64,000 nucleotides of DNA. It comes from Limnephilus marmoratus (Eukaryota > Arthropoda > Insecta > Trichoptera > Limnephilidae). Shown in pieces: positions 21,810 through 32,559 of the stretch. Where the stretch lies: NCBI GenBank assembly GCA_917880885.1, contig OU862917.1, forward strand, positions 32,972,104 to 33,036,103, written 5' to 3'. A model generated the notes under the pieces. It worked only from the letters and a program-made list of their open reading frames with translations. It made no database searches and was not told the DNA's origin. Made by a program: the position numbers and the translations under genes. Every line of letters begins with the position of its first letter. Within the stretch, counting starts at the first letter, position 1.

Positions 21810-22530
21810 TCCCCAGATGGTGAACTTCGTCCTGTGGAATGCCCACAGCATCCGATATAAAATTGATGAACTGCTCGCTCTGGCAAACAATACTAACATT
21901 GACATTTTTCTCATTTCACAAACTCACTTAAAACCAGACATTCCCCTGAGAGTGCCCGGCTTCGAAGTACACCGAGACGACCGACAGGAGGGCGCCGGCG
22001 GCGGTACCGCCATATTCGTTCGTGAAACCATCACATCTACAAGAATACCTACTCCGAAGTTGAAGTATACTGAAGCCACGATTATCGAAGTCACGATAGA
22101 GGATAGAGCGCATACCATCATCGCCGCCTACTGCAACCATCCCAACCTTCTGGTAAGAGAAGATCTCGATAAATTACTTAATTTGGGCCCTATTGTTATT
22201 TTAGGAGGAGATCTGAACGCCAAGCACAATTATTGGAACAACTACAGAGGCAACGCGAATGGGAAAACGCTCTTTTCACATATGCAGACTCACAACTACA
22301 CGATAATGGCGCCGGACAAACCGACTTTCCACTCAGCACGCGCAATATACCCAAGAACTCTAGACATCGTACTTGAGAAGAACGCCAAGACCATCTCGCC
22401 ACTGCGCACGCTAGACAAATTGTCGTCGGACCACCTGCCCGTGAGCTTCAGCATTGGAGGGACAACTTCAAGGAGCCCTAGAAAACAGCGAAATTACAAA
22501 GACGCCGACTGGGAAGGTTTCAAGAAACTA
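21802..22530 (+). pseudogene. element D ORF2: endonuclease domain, truncated
   Basis: Starts ATGTCTGATCCC, overlapping ORF1 by 8 nt, a layout consistent with termination-reinitiation. Motifs: FVLWNAHSIRYKIDELL (Asn), IFLISQTHLK (here Gln replaces the usual Glu of the SET/TET motif), HRDDRQEGAGGGTAIFV, IIAAYCNHP, ILGGDLNAKHNYWN (GDLN), RTLDIVL and LSSDHLPVSF (SDH). The domain is complete but is followed only by NYKDADWEGFKK before the break with the Copia fragment. No RT. Confidence 0.82.
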
Positions 22531-22532
22531 GG

Positions 22533-23003
22533 CTATTTATATACTAGGCTCATTAATACTTTGGTTATTATAAATTTATCCGATACATTCTCGCCCATTT
22601 GTTTGAACATCAACTGACTTTGCATCTCTTGAATTTTAGAGAGAAATTCTAACATTTCGATGTTTTTATCATATTTATACTGAAAAAATCTTTGTTGGAT
22701 AATATGAATGCTGGTTTCTGACTTTTGTTCATATACACTTAGAAGCTTTCTCCACATTGCAGCCGAAGTTGTGCACGATATGATATGTAGCATAAAGTCT
22801 TCTGACATTCTCGTAACCAGTAATGTCTGAGCTTTAGCATCTTTTGTCTCCCAAGTGGTTCGTGCGATAATCTCTTCAGGTTTCACAGTGCGCCCCTCTA
22901 CAATGTCCAGGCATCCTTGTCCTCTCAATAAAACTGTCGTTTGAAACTTCCAAATATTCCAATTCCTTGCCCCTTCCAACTTCAATACATTGGTAGTCAT
23001 CAC
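22533..23003 (-). pseudogene. Copia gag fragment
   Basis: Starts at ATG 23003 and reads KLEGARNWNIWKFQTTVLLR, GCLDIVEGRTVKP, WETKDAKAQTLLVTRMSEDF and MWRKLLSVYEQKSETS, typical of the DUF4219/UBN2 gag region of Copia elements. It stops at 22533 where it meets element D, so the knuckle, protease, integrase and RT are missing. It lies directly downstream (minus strand) of an LTR and primer site at 23188-23387. Confidence 0.85.
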
Positions 23004-23173
23004 GTTTCCTTCGCTTTTGCTTTTTGCCCTGCCTGATCAGATTTATCAGTGGTTTTTATCCTTCTCAGCAAAAATCTGCACGCGTTCCGGCAACTTAACC
23101 TCACTTTTCGCTGATATTCAGTCCTGCTTGATTTCACTTTGCGTACTTGATCTTGATTAACAGATAAGCGAAT

Positions 23174-23187
23174 CTGGGCCAATAACC
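23174..23187 (-). promoter_or_regulatory. Copia primer-binding site
   Basis: On the minus strand the LTR is followed at once by GGTTATTGGCCCAG. With one change this complements the anticodon region of initiator tRNA-Met, the half-tRNA primer known for Copia. Confidence 0.7.
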
Positions 23188-23387
23188 TGTGATTATTATA
23201 AATGAAAGGCTCCAGTTTTATGCAGTAATATTATAAACTCTTTATTCACCATTGGAAACATACACACACATATTTAGCTTAGTAATCGACAAGAGAGCAT
23301 AAACAGTATTGACAACTTAACAATATTAATAACTACGTTGTAGCCAACCTAAAGATTAACATTGACTTACATTGCCATATTCTAACA
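23188..23387 (-). repeat. Copia 5' LTR (200 bp)
   Basis: On the minus strand it runs TGTTAGAATATGG...TAATAATCACA with TG/CA ends and contains AATAAA. The second LTR is absent from the window, so the element is truncated on its 3' side near 22530. Confidence 0.75.
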
Positions 23388-23544
23388 CTCACCCCATAAA
23401 TCATTAGATGACTAAGTAGTAGGTGAAAATATTGAAATGAACCAGAACCCACCATATCAAATGCATCACAACCATATAAAAGTTTATTAAATCTCAATCA
23501 GACAGTCGCGAGTAAAAATACTACAATAAAAAAAAAACAATTTC

Positions 23545-23975
23545 AGAGTGTGCAATTCACATGCGGTAGAAGTGAAACCTCCAGAAAAACTAAAGTAGAC
23601 AAGAGCGGGAAGGCTACGAAGAAGTGCACAAAGAGGAGACCGATTATACTATTTCATTCTCTTGCAGGCTAAATTCTATAGGTGCATGTGTTTGTCTCCT
23701 TTTATTGTCGCTATTTTTCGTTTCATCGAGTTTCTAAAAGAAGTTTTCACGACAAAATACAAGTGTGCAGTTCACATGCAGTAGAAGTGAAACCTCAGAA
23801 AACTCTAGACAAGTGTGGGGAGACAACGAAGCACCGCGCGAAGAGGAGACTGAATAGCTACGAAGCACCGTATAAAGAAGAGACCGATTAGTCTACCGCA
23901 TTCTCTTGCAGGCTTAATCCTATGGATCTATGTCTTTATTTATTTTTAATGTCGCTATTTTTCGTTTTATCGAAT
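23545..23975 (+). repeat. dispersed repeat family H, two tandem copies
   Basis: Copies at about 23545-23735 and 23758-23975 share gtgNagttcacatg, gtagaagtgaaacct, ctacgaagcacc, gaggagaccgatta, cattctcttgcaggct and gtcgctatttttcgttt. Related copies occur at 24095-24230 (inverted), 25905-26090, 26136-26290 and 35812-35895. No coding capacity, tRNA-like A/B boxes or terminal inverted repeats were recognised. Confidence 0.75.
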
Positions 23976-24094
23976 TTAAAATCACTAAAGAAGTTTACTC
24001 GTACTCGAGTTTAATATATGTACCTACACCTTCTCTAAATATTTAAATTTTTTAAATTTTTAAGATATTTATAATAAAAAAATGCTCGTACATC

Positions 24095-24230
24095 TATAGA
24101 ATTTAGCCAACGAGAGAATAAGAGTATAATCGGTCTCCTCTTTGTGCGGTTCTTCGAAGCCACTCCTCCCACTGTATTCTACTTTAGTTTTCTGAAGGTT
24201 TCACTTTTAATTGCGTACTCGGATTTTTTT
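24095..24230 (-). repeat. dispersed repeat family H, inverted copy
   Basis: Minus strand reads gtgaaaccttcagaaaact, ...gaggagaccgattatactc and ttctctcgttggctaaattc, matching the first two-thirds of the family H unit. Confidence 0.7.
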
Positions 24231-25904
24231 AAATTGTTTCGGATACCTATTTAGCTACCTATTCGCTTAACCTTCGCATCTTCTGGGTATGAAATTAAAC
24301 CGATCAACAATGTTTTTGTTTTTTTTTTGCATCAGTAACTGATATAATAAAAGAGGCTAGATTTCGCAACGCACGCGGAACGTTTATTATATCTACTTTG
24401 TTCCGTTCAAACCCAGCTCACGCACACTAACGAAATTCAAAACAATAAGCGCACACAAACTTAGCTGCTGCCGGCCGGAAACCCCACCTCCCCGCTTGAC
24501 CAACATTGCCTACACCTCACCCGCACAGCTGTGATAGCATTGTGGGTGTAGCGTCCAGCATCTTGTGTTCGGAACTCGGAAGTGCGTGCCGTAAGCCGTG
24601 CATATAGGTATATTTTTTTTTTAAATAAATAAATACATATAAATGTCCCGTCGCCGAAAATGTTCCTATTAATTTTGTAAATTTCCACACAGATTTATTT
24701 TTTTTTATATGGCAGCACATTAATTTCAGGCGAATTTTTTAACTTGACGTTTATCGTTCACTAGATTTATTGTTTGTTCTCTGCGAACTTATTATTTGGT
24801 TTCTTTTTGACAAATATTATGAACAGAACTCCTACATTTTACGATGTCTGCACGTGTTTTAGAGGAATAATTGTACTGGTGCTGATTTTAACAAAATCAA
24901 ATTTTATATTATTCTTATTATTATAATTTACAAGTACAAGTATATTTCATTGGATTTAGTAATATAGACGTTGAACATTATAATGATTTATGATCAATAA
25001 GATGGATCAAGGAAAAAAATATTTATGAGATGTAATATTTTTGGAATGCCTCGCTATTCTCCTGTGCCCTTTCTTGTGGAACACGTTCTTTTTTTAAATG
25101 ATTTTTGACTATGTAATTATCGTTTTTTGGCACCCATAAAATTATGTCCCGTCTTTCCGGTTTATAAAAAATGGTCTGATTTTTCGGATAAAAATTTTCA
25201 AAAAATCGCCAGGGTTTCAAAAATACGATAAAAAAAATGCCGAATGTCTTAGAATATTTACCTAAACCGGAATTTTTTTTAAAAATGCGATGCAAGTGGC
25301 CTATCCGCAAAATAATTATTTGTTCTTTGTAGCATTTTGATCTCGCCTGACTTATAGGCCAGTGCAATTAGCGCAAAAAAGGGGGTCGCGATCGGAATTA
25401 TTCCGGTAGTCCCAATTTTTTAATATGTTTTATACACTTGATGAAAAATCTGAGTTTTCGACCTTGGGTCACTTGAGCTTTCGCCACCATTTTGAAAAAT
25501 CTGCCGAAATCGCGCCAAAATCTAGTTTTTCTCAAATATTTCGTTCCAATGAAAATTTTGGCTAAGGTAACTTCACAAGTTTTGTAGAACATAAAATTAC
25601 TTACAATTTATATTTAAAAAATTTCTTCTATCTCTAATAAGTATTGAGATACACAGCCGTAAAAATGTGTACAAGTTTATAAAAACAAGAAAATTGCACG
25701 ACTTGGTTTGGTTTTTTGTACGTACCTCTTTTTCAGTACAGTTTTGTAGAGAATAAAATTTCTAAAAAGAAATGTGATTTTTATGTTTTTTGTATTGTTT
25801 TTACTGATTTAAAGTATGAATAAACAAATATCGGTAGGTGAAAACATAAAAATTTATCACGATATTACCACGTCTTTAATATAGAAATAACGAAAAATAA
25901 ATAC
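24231..25904. other. no gene recognised
   Basis: Two minus-strand frames (25367-25023, 114 codons; 25592-25398, 64 codons) are rich in Phe/Lys/Ile and match nothing I recognise. Both lie in one continuous stretch that could be an old repeat. I do not call them genes. Confidence 0.4.
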
Positions 25905-26290
25905 AGTGCGCAGTTCACATGCCGTAGAAATGAAACCTTCAGAAAACTAAAGTAGGCAAGAGTGGGTTGGCTACGAAGCACCGCACAAAGAAAAGCCCGA
26001 TTATTATCTCATTCTCTCGCAGTCCTATAGATGTATGCTTTTGCCTCTTTTTAGTGTCGCTATTTTTAGTTTCATCGAGTTTCAAATCACAACGGTACTA
26101 GACGATTTGCAGGTGCTAGAAGTTTACACTTCAAAGAACAAGTGTGCAGTTCACACGCGGTAGAAGTGAAACCTCAGAAAACTAAAGTAGACAAGAGCGA
26201 AGAAGCTACGAAGCACCGAACGAAGGGGAGATCGAATAGCTACGAAGCACCGCACAATGAGGAAACCGATTAGTCTGTCTAATCTCTTAT
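25905..26290 (+). repeat. dispersed repeat family H, two tandem copies
   Basis: Copies at about 25905-26090 and 26136-26290, again as a direct pair spaced about 230 bp, like the pair at 23545-23975. The inner block tacgaagcaccg(a/c)ac appears twice in the second copy. Confidence 0.75.
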
Positions 26291-27118
26291 ACTTATCACT
26301 CAGAAGTGATATGTAAATAGGTAGTTTAAAAAAAAAAATCTTTTTTCATTCATAGTGCAATAATAAATTTTGTTAATTATTCTTTTGAATTCACTGGCGA
26401 AGATAATAGGAAATCAGAGATGAATTTTATTTTATTAAAATTAAGCAATGGAAGTATGAATTTGTACTTTTCAAGCGTGGAATAATCTGACAGATTTTAT
26501 TGTCAGTTAATTTATTCATTTGTCTAATGCCATTGGTTCCCGCCCAGTCATCGCCCGTCGAGATCTCGATTCATCGGCTTTCTTCGTCCTCCATCATTGA
26601 ACAATCAACCATCATCTACTGCTATAGTGCTGGAAGTAGGAGATTTCAAAATAGCGACAGGTTATTCGTAACCCGAGATATTTATTTTTAAGAGAAATTT
26701 CTTTAGCGCCGTTAGCGACTTGAAATTCGAATGAAACAGAAATGCGTCACGAAAATTTATTATTATTTTAATATAATAGTTAATTAGTTCTAATATAATA
26801 CGTACGGTAAATCCTCGCTCTCACTCAAGGCTCCAATAGTCCAGCGGCGTAAAGCGCCCCACGAATTTAGTGGCCAGAAAATTCAGACCGCGTGGCTTCA
26901 AGTCTTATAAAATAAAAAAAAAACGTTTTAATTTTTGCAAAATTAATATCCAATCTTCAAACCACACAAAATGAAAATGAACCACACCAAGAAAAAACCA
27001 TAATTATTAATATGATGACCCAATGTATAGCAAAAGGTGCACCAGAATTCGACGACAAAAATATGTAAAAAATCATCCTTCACTAACTAACTAACCATAA
27101 CACCGTTTCTCCGCAGGG
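26291..27118. other. no gene recognised
   Basis: AT-rich sequence with only short unsupported frames. The segment 26820-26910 is locally GC-richer but shows no tRNA or coding signal that I can defend. Confidence 0.45.
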
Positions 27119-27154
27119 GTAGGCAGAGAGGACGAGCCGCCAAACAACTCGGTC

Positions 27155-27225
27155 TTGGCACACACTCCTTGCCTCGTTCACATTCATACATCGTCTCACA
27201 CATCCTCTTCTATTATTTTGACTCT
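27155..27225. repeat. short dispersed repeat, second copy of 19515-19590
   Basis: Shares cacattcatacatcgtctca and tcttctattatt with 19515-19590. It sits just outside the end of the RTE-like fragment. Confidence 0.6.
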
Positions 27226-27284
27226 TGAAGCAGCCCGAATCAAGTATCTGATTAACTTTGTCTTTCCATTTTTTATATTAGCTC

Positions 27285-29015
27285 CACTCAGAAGGCCATG
27301 AGAAAAATAATTTCCCTCAGGCCCTATGTCATCTTAGGGGATGCAGTGAGGAGGGTCTTTTTAAGCAAGAGAAGGATAGGAAGTTCTGGGAAGGAAAAAG
27401 GTATTAGAGATGGGTAGGAATCAGGCGCGGCTGGCGCTAACGTGCAATGGTGCGCTGAACCGCCAAAAAAATTGAACATCATTTTACAACTCATGGTATT
27501 TCTACGTAATGTGTTTATTTATTAAATTGATAAAATTGAGCACAATCTTTAAATTTAATTATAATTATTTATCAATCTAACAATTGACAATGTATTACGG
27601 CCAAATAAACGCATTGTTCCCACCCGCCAGTTACGGCGGCTACGCGCTAGGAGCGAGGAACCGAGGTAGGTACAATGCCAAACCGCGCGCCAGAGCTAAG
27701 CGCCCCGTAATGTGATTGATGCTCGTAGTCTCATAGTAAAAAATCCCAAAACGTCAGAAACATGTCATACTAAAAATCGGCTGACCGCGCGCCGCACGGC
27801 CGACCCGAAGAGCTTCGGCATTCTTCGGAAATATTCCGAAGCTTTGGTTCCAGCGGTAGTAAGGTTTGAACAAGATAATATTAAGTAATAATATTTCTCT
27901 TCTAAAATGTAACCATTAGTCAAAGGGTCAGCTATGCGTCTCGTGTGACATTATCTTGTTCGAGCCCTTGGGATGTTCCTTTTTGACATTATTATTTGTT
28001 TGTCACCCATTGATCGAAGTTGTCACCTATTGCGAACTTCAGAGGTCAGTATTGGATTATTGCGTTATTATTATTATCTTTGGAAGGTTGAGTATTTTTA
28101 AATGGATATCACACCCACCCTTTCCACTAATCTTCTAATAGATGTAATATCAATAGTAATGGAGTGTAAAATGCTTCTAAAAATATTGATACAAGAATAA
28201 TTATATAATAATTGGATAATTACTAGAGCGCCGTTTTAGTTATGTTGCGTTGTACAATTTATTATGAGTTACTAGGCCATATGCATTTTTATTATTTAAA
28301 TTTACAAACAGATACATAAAACATACCTACTTACCTGGCAGGTCAATTCACTATATTAAACTCTAGACATCAGCATGTTTTTACATCGCACGATATTTTT
28401 ACTATTACAGTTACATGATATTTTTAGATACTTAGCAAATAATGTAAAATTATGCATGATGTCTAGATTTTTTTTTTTAAATATAATATCAAGCTTTCTT
28501 TTTTTATGAATGGCTTGGTGAACCACCTATAATTTGAGGTACCAGCCGCGCCTGGTAGGAATCAGAGGTTTAGTGTATCCAGGAGTGACGGACGTATGAA
28601 TCCATCCCTCCAACAGCTGTGCAAAGCGATGGGTCGAAAGAGTCCTGCTGAAAAGGTCGAAAGGCCTCCCTCAACCAGTCTCTCTCCGCCACGCAGTAGG
28701 TGGGCAGGCGCATCCGCTGCCAAGACCTCACCCAATGAGTTCGGGCACCCCTGCTAAGTCACCAAACGTAGTGAACCACTTGGGGGTGACCTATGGCAGA
28801 GGTGTTGGTTATCCAATAAATGGTTCCCGGGGCGGCGGTACCCAAACCCGCCTCCCAAATTGAAATGTCACACGTCTTCCTCGGGCGCCCCTGACTGCTT
28901 CTTCTCCTTTTCTCGTTCATTCGCTATACAATTCATCCGAGCGTTCCTTTCGTAATTTTACTCATTACGTTTACATTGGTCTTGCATTCTTCGCGGATTT
29001 CCACGTTTCTCCCAA
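27285..29015 (-). mobile_element. RTE-like non-LTR 3' fragment (family G), split by a hAT
   Basis: Segments 27285-27421 and 28563-29015. On the minus strand the high-coordinate end codes EKRRRSSQGRPRKTC, the Gly-Arg-Pro-Arg-Lys motif common near the C-terminus of RTE-type proteins. A GC-rich 3' UTR follows, ending with ...ctgagtggagctaatataaaaaatgg. Shorter copies with matching ends are at 52488-52800 and 58985-59107. The 5' side is cut by the tail of element C near 29019. RTE assignment is tentative. Confidence 0.6.
27422..28554. mobile_element. non-autonomous hAT transposon (1133 bp)
   Basis: Terminal inverted repeats CAGGCGCGGCTGG (27422-27434) and CCAGCCGCGCCTG (28542-28554) match exactly. 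They are flanked by the perfect 8-bp target duplication GTAGGAAT (27414-27421 and 28555-28562), the hAT hallmark. The interior has no transposase frame; 60-codon frames are insignificant. Removing it and one duplication restores the family G repeat. Confidence 0.93.
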
Positions 29016-29073
29016 GATTTTTTTTATTTTTTTATTTATTTATTTAATGAAAAGATACATGATTTTTGAAATT

Positions 29074-29113
29074 CTACGCCAATGAAGAGTACTAGCTCTT
29101 GAGCTTGGCGTAG
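29074..29113 (-). other. 3'-UTR hairpin of element C
   Basis: Outer stem CTACGCCAA (29074-29082) pairs with TTGGCGTAG (29105-29113). Inner stem AAGAG/CTCTT (29085-29089, 29096-29100) encloses tactag. Same two-level architecture as the hairpin of element B but unrelated bases. Confidence 0.6.
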
Positions 29114-29324
29114 GAGTTATTTTACAGCTAGTTCATTTTTATAACATACATTTTACTTACATTTTCCAATAAATATAAACTCTATATAAATATAATATAT
29201 AAACTACTATTTTTCACTTTCATAACATACATTTTACTTAGTGTATACAATGAATATAAACTATGTTGTGATGTTAATTTTTGATATGCTATGAATTGAA
29301 GTTATAACATTTTGATTGGTGTTG

Positions 29325-30517
29325 TTATGGTTGTTGTTTTTTTTTAAAGATTAATTTGACCTTTTTCTTGAATGTTACGAAATCTGTTATTTTTTTAATT
29401 TCTTCGGGAAGATTATTAAAATATTTTATGCCTTTGTAAATATAATTGTTGTGCATTTGTTGTGTTGAAAATAGGGGAATTTGGAAGTTAAATTTATGCC
29501 TTAATGATGAGTTGAGTTTAAATTTTTTAGTTACATTTTCTTTGAATATTTGTAGTATTGAATCTTTTTTATAGAGGTCTTCAATTTTTGGTACTTCGAA
29601 AATTTTGAACAATGATGCTGAAGAGAATGTTGGTGGTTTTTTAAAAATTACTTTAATAATTAGTTTTTCTACCACTTTTACAGGACTTATAATTTTTTCA
29701 TATGTACCTCCCCATCCAATGATTCCATACTGAATTAGTGATTGGACTAGTGCATAATAGACTTTTTTTAGGTTGTTTGATTTGGGAATATTTCTTAATC
29801 TTATGAATATATAGATACATTTCCTAATGCGTTTAACAAGTTCACATATGTGTCTGTTCCATTTCATATGTTGGTCTACAATTACACCCAGGTACTTTAT
29901 TTCAGTTGCATGGTTTAATATGGTACATGAATTATTACAGACATCTTTGTTACATTTTGTGTTGTGTATAGTTATATTAAAGTTGGGATAAGTTTTGGAT
30001 TTATTTATTGAGAAAGGGATATAAACGGTTTTTTTTTTGCATTGATTGTAAGAAGGTTTGTATCGAACCAGGTTTTTAGGATATGGATGTCATTATTTGC
30101 ATTTTCGTTTACAATTTTCCAGTCATTACCCTTAATTATGATAATTGTGTCGTCCGCATAAGATATAATGGTTCCACTGAGGTTTTGTTTAAAAATATCG
30201 TTTACGTACATGATAAAAAGTAATGGTCCCAAAACAGTACCTTGCGGTATCCCAAAATCACTTGTGAGTGGTATACTTGGTGTGTGATTAATTTTTACAA
30301 TTTGTGTTCTTTTGTGAAGATAACTTTTTAGCCAATTTAGTGCTCTGTCATTAAAACCCACAACCTTTAATTTTTGTATTAATTTGACATGTGATATACT
30401 GTCGAAAGCTTTTTGGAGATATACAATAATACCAACACATTTTAATGATTTGTCTAAAGCGTCTTGTATAGTACTAGATAATTTAGCAATGGCGTCTTTT
30501 GTGCTTTTGTTTTCCAT
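29325..30517 (-). pseudogene. element C ORF2: RT core and C-terminus, frameshifted
   Basis: From 30517: STKDAIAKLSSTIQDALDKS, IIVYLQKAFDSISHVKLIQK, FGIPQGTVLGPLLFIMYVND and catalytic SYADDTIIII. A frameshift in a run of A (minus strand) near 30031 ends that frame at INAKKKPFISLSQ. The next frame continues KYLGVIVDQHMKWNRHICEL, RLRNIPKSNNLKKVYYALVQ and SLIQYGIIGWGGTYEKI to the end at 29325. All RT motifs align with element B. The A-run break may be genuine or an assembly error. Confidence 0.85.
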
Positions 30518-30590
30518 GAATCCAAACTGGTTTTTGTGAATTATGTTATTGATCTTAGTGAAACGAGTTACTCTTTTTTTAGCAATTTTT

Positions 30591-32084
30591 TCAAGTATTT
30601 TTGCAATGTTTGATAGTAATGAAATAGGACGGTAATTGGTTGGTTCTTCCGGATTGTTTGTACATGGACGGAAATATTCCGGTTTGAAAACTTGTATTGA
30701 TTATATGAGTTAATGGTTTTGATACTTGTGATTTTATACATTTCAGTGTTTGTATTGTGATCCCATCAAAACCTGGGGAAGAACCACCTTTCATACTTGT
30801 AATGATTTGTTCGATTTCTTCTTTTGTTGTTGGTTGAAATAGTTCAAAGGTATACTCATTATTTACTGTAGTGTTTGGGTCATTTGGGGTCAGGTCTTGT
30901 TGGATTTTGCTAGCCAGGTTTTTTCCTACATTAGCAAAAAAGTTGTTGAATACATTTGCGGCTTCTAAGGGTTTATCTTTACAGCAAATTTTTGAATCAT
31001 TATGTCTTATTGTGTTGATTGTTTTATTTTTGAATTGTTTTTTATCTATAATTTCATTTATGATGGACCAAGTTTTTTTACTGTCATTTTCAGCTAATTC
31101 AAGTTTTTGTTTGTAGTAGTCATCCTTTATGTTTTTTATAAGATATGTAAGTTTTCTTTTATAAGCTTTGAAATGTTTTTGTAATGTTATGTTTTCCGGT
31201 TGTTTTGTATATTGTCTATAGAGTGTTTCTTTGTGTCTAATTGAGATGATTAATCCTTGGGTTATCCATGGTTTGATTGGCTTAAATTTTGAGGATGGTT
31301 TTTGAGATGTGTTATTCCTACAAGCGCTTATGTGTAAACTCAATTTTTTATCAAATATTTTGCAGCATTCTTCTACATCGTTACATTTATATGTTTCTAG
31401 CCATTCTTTTTCATTACTTAATATTTTGGTGAGAGAATTCATATTAATGCTATGTTTGTTTTTATCAGTATTATTAACCGGGGTTGTGGTTGGTAATGAG
31501 AGGTTTTGATGTTTGTAGTCGTATTTAAATATACATGCATAATGATCCGTTACAGTTGTTTTTATTACAGCAGATGATATATTTTGTATATCTTTGATAT
31601 TGGTAAATATATGATCGATACAAGATGGTCGTTGTCCAATAATGTTTCGGGTATATGAATTTATACATGAAATGTAATTTAATTCTGCTAACATATTTAG
31701 ATAGTTATCTTTATCGTTAGAGTAGTAATCATTTGCAATATTCAGATTAATATCTCCGATGATTATTGTTCTTTTGTTTTTATGATGTAATATATTTTTT
31801 AATTCTTCTATGTATGTGGTTAGAACAGAAGAGTGTGTCCGATAAATAGCAATGATATTAAATGATTTATTCATAAAATTTATCTCCAAGTTTAATAAAT
31901 TAACATTGTTCACCATTATTTCATCTTCACTTGTGACAGCATAAATATTAGATACAAATATGGCAACGCCGCTATTTCTGTTAATTTTATATTTTGTGGC
32001 GTAGTACGAGTAACCCGGTATATTATAAATAATTTTGCTCGATGAATGCGTCTCTGATAATATTATACAATCTATTCTAACCAT
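30591..32084 (-). pseudogene. element C ORF2: endonuclease, linker and RT N-terminus
   Basis: 497 codons from the first ATG; the true start may be a little upstream. Endonuclease motifs: RIDCIILSETHSS (Glu), FNIIAIYRTHSS, IIIGDINLNIAND (GDIN for GDFN), PSCIDHIFTN and VTDHYACIF (TDH, as in element B). Linker: KFKPIKPWITQGLIISIRHK. RT start: SSPGFDGITIQTLKCI and TGIFPSMYKQSG. A frameshift near 30680 scrambles the VFK-NYRPIS segment, which reappears in another frame. Homologous throughout to element B's ORF2. Confidence 0.85.
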
Positions 32085-32559
32085 CTCCGCCTACTGACAA
32101 TTGAACCTTGATTACGCATGCTGTAAACATTTTTAATTGGAGTGTTAATGTATATGTGCACATTTCAACGCAATAAAATTGATGTAATTATTATTAACAC
32201 TCTGTAAATGTTTCAAACAATAAATAAATAAATAAATATTCTATTTAATTGTCTAATAGTTATAAGAAATTCTTCAAAATTTTTTTCCTAACTTCTCACG
32301 TTCATGTGTATTATTATTAGGCTGGCTGTAGGTTTTACATCTATAAAATCGTTTGTTTTATTTACGGTATCAAAAATTCTTTCGTCTATTTTATATGATT
32401 TATCGATTGCGTTTATTATAACGTCGTTCATTTTGAGATAGTAATAAATATAACAATAATGTTGACGCTTGGCTGGAAATACACTTCACCCTTGCAAATA
32501 TAGTAATATGTGTGTTGACTTGTGTATTTACAAGTAATGTAGAACTTCATTATGAAATA

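Larger units (their letters stand above)
20100..22530 (+). mobile_element. GC-rich non-LTR retrotransposon, 3'-truncated (element D)
   Basis: GC-rich island in AT-rich surroundings. Contains a 5' region with a TCATCTCA/TGAGATGA hairpin near 20096-20122, a three-knuckle ORF1, and the endonuclease of ORF2. It stops at about 22530, where sequence switches abruptly to a minus-strand Copia fragment. The base-composition contrast suggests origin from a lineage with different composition or strong codon constraint; horizontal transfer is only a possibility. Confidence 0.75.

Noticed and set aside
20694..21914. Several long antisense frames (up to 196 codons) opposite element D ORF1
   Set aside because: Expected shadows in GC-rich coding DNA; the plus-strand frame has three zinc knuckles and conserved motifs.
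25023..25592. Pair of minus-strand frames of 114 and 64 codons
   Set aside because: No recognisable motif, AT-driven composition, no splice or start evidence; listed only as unassigned sequence.
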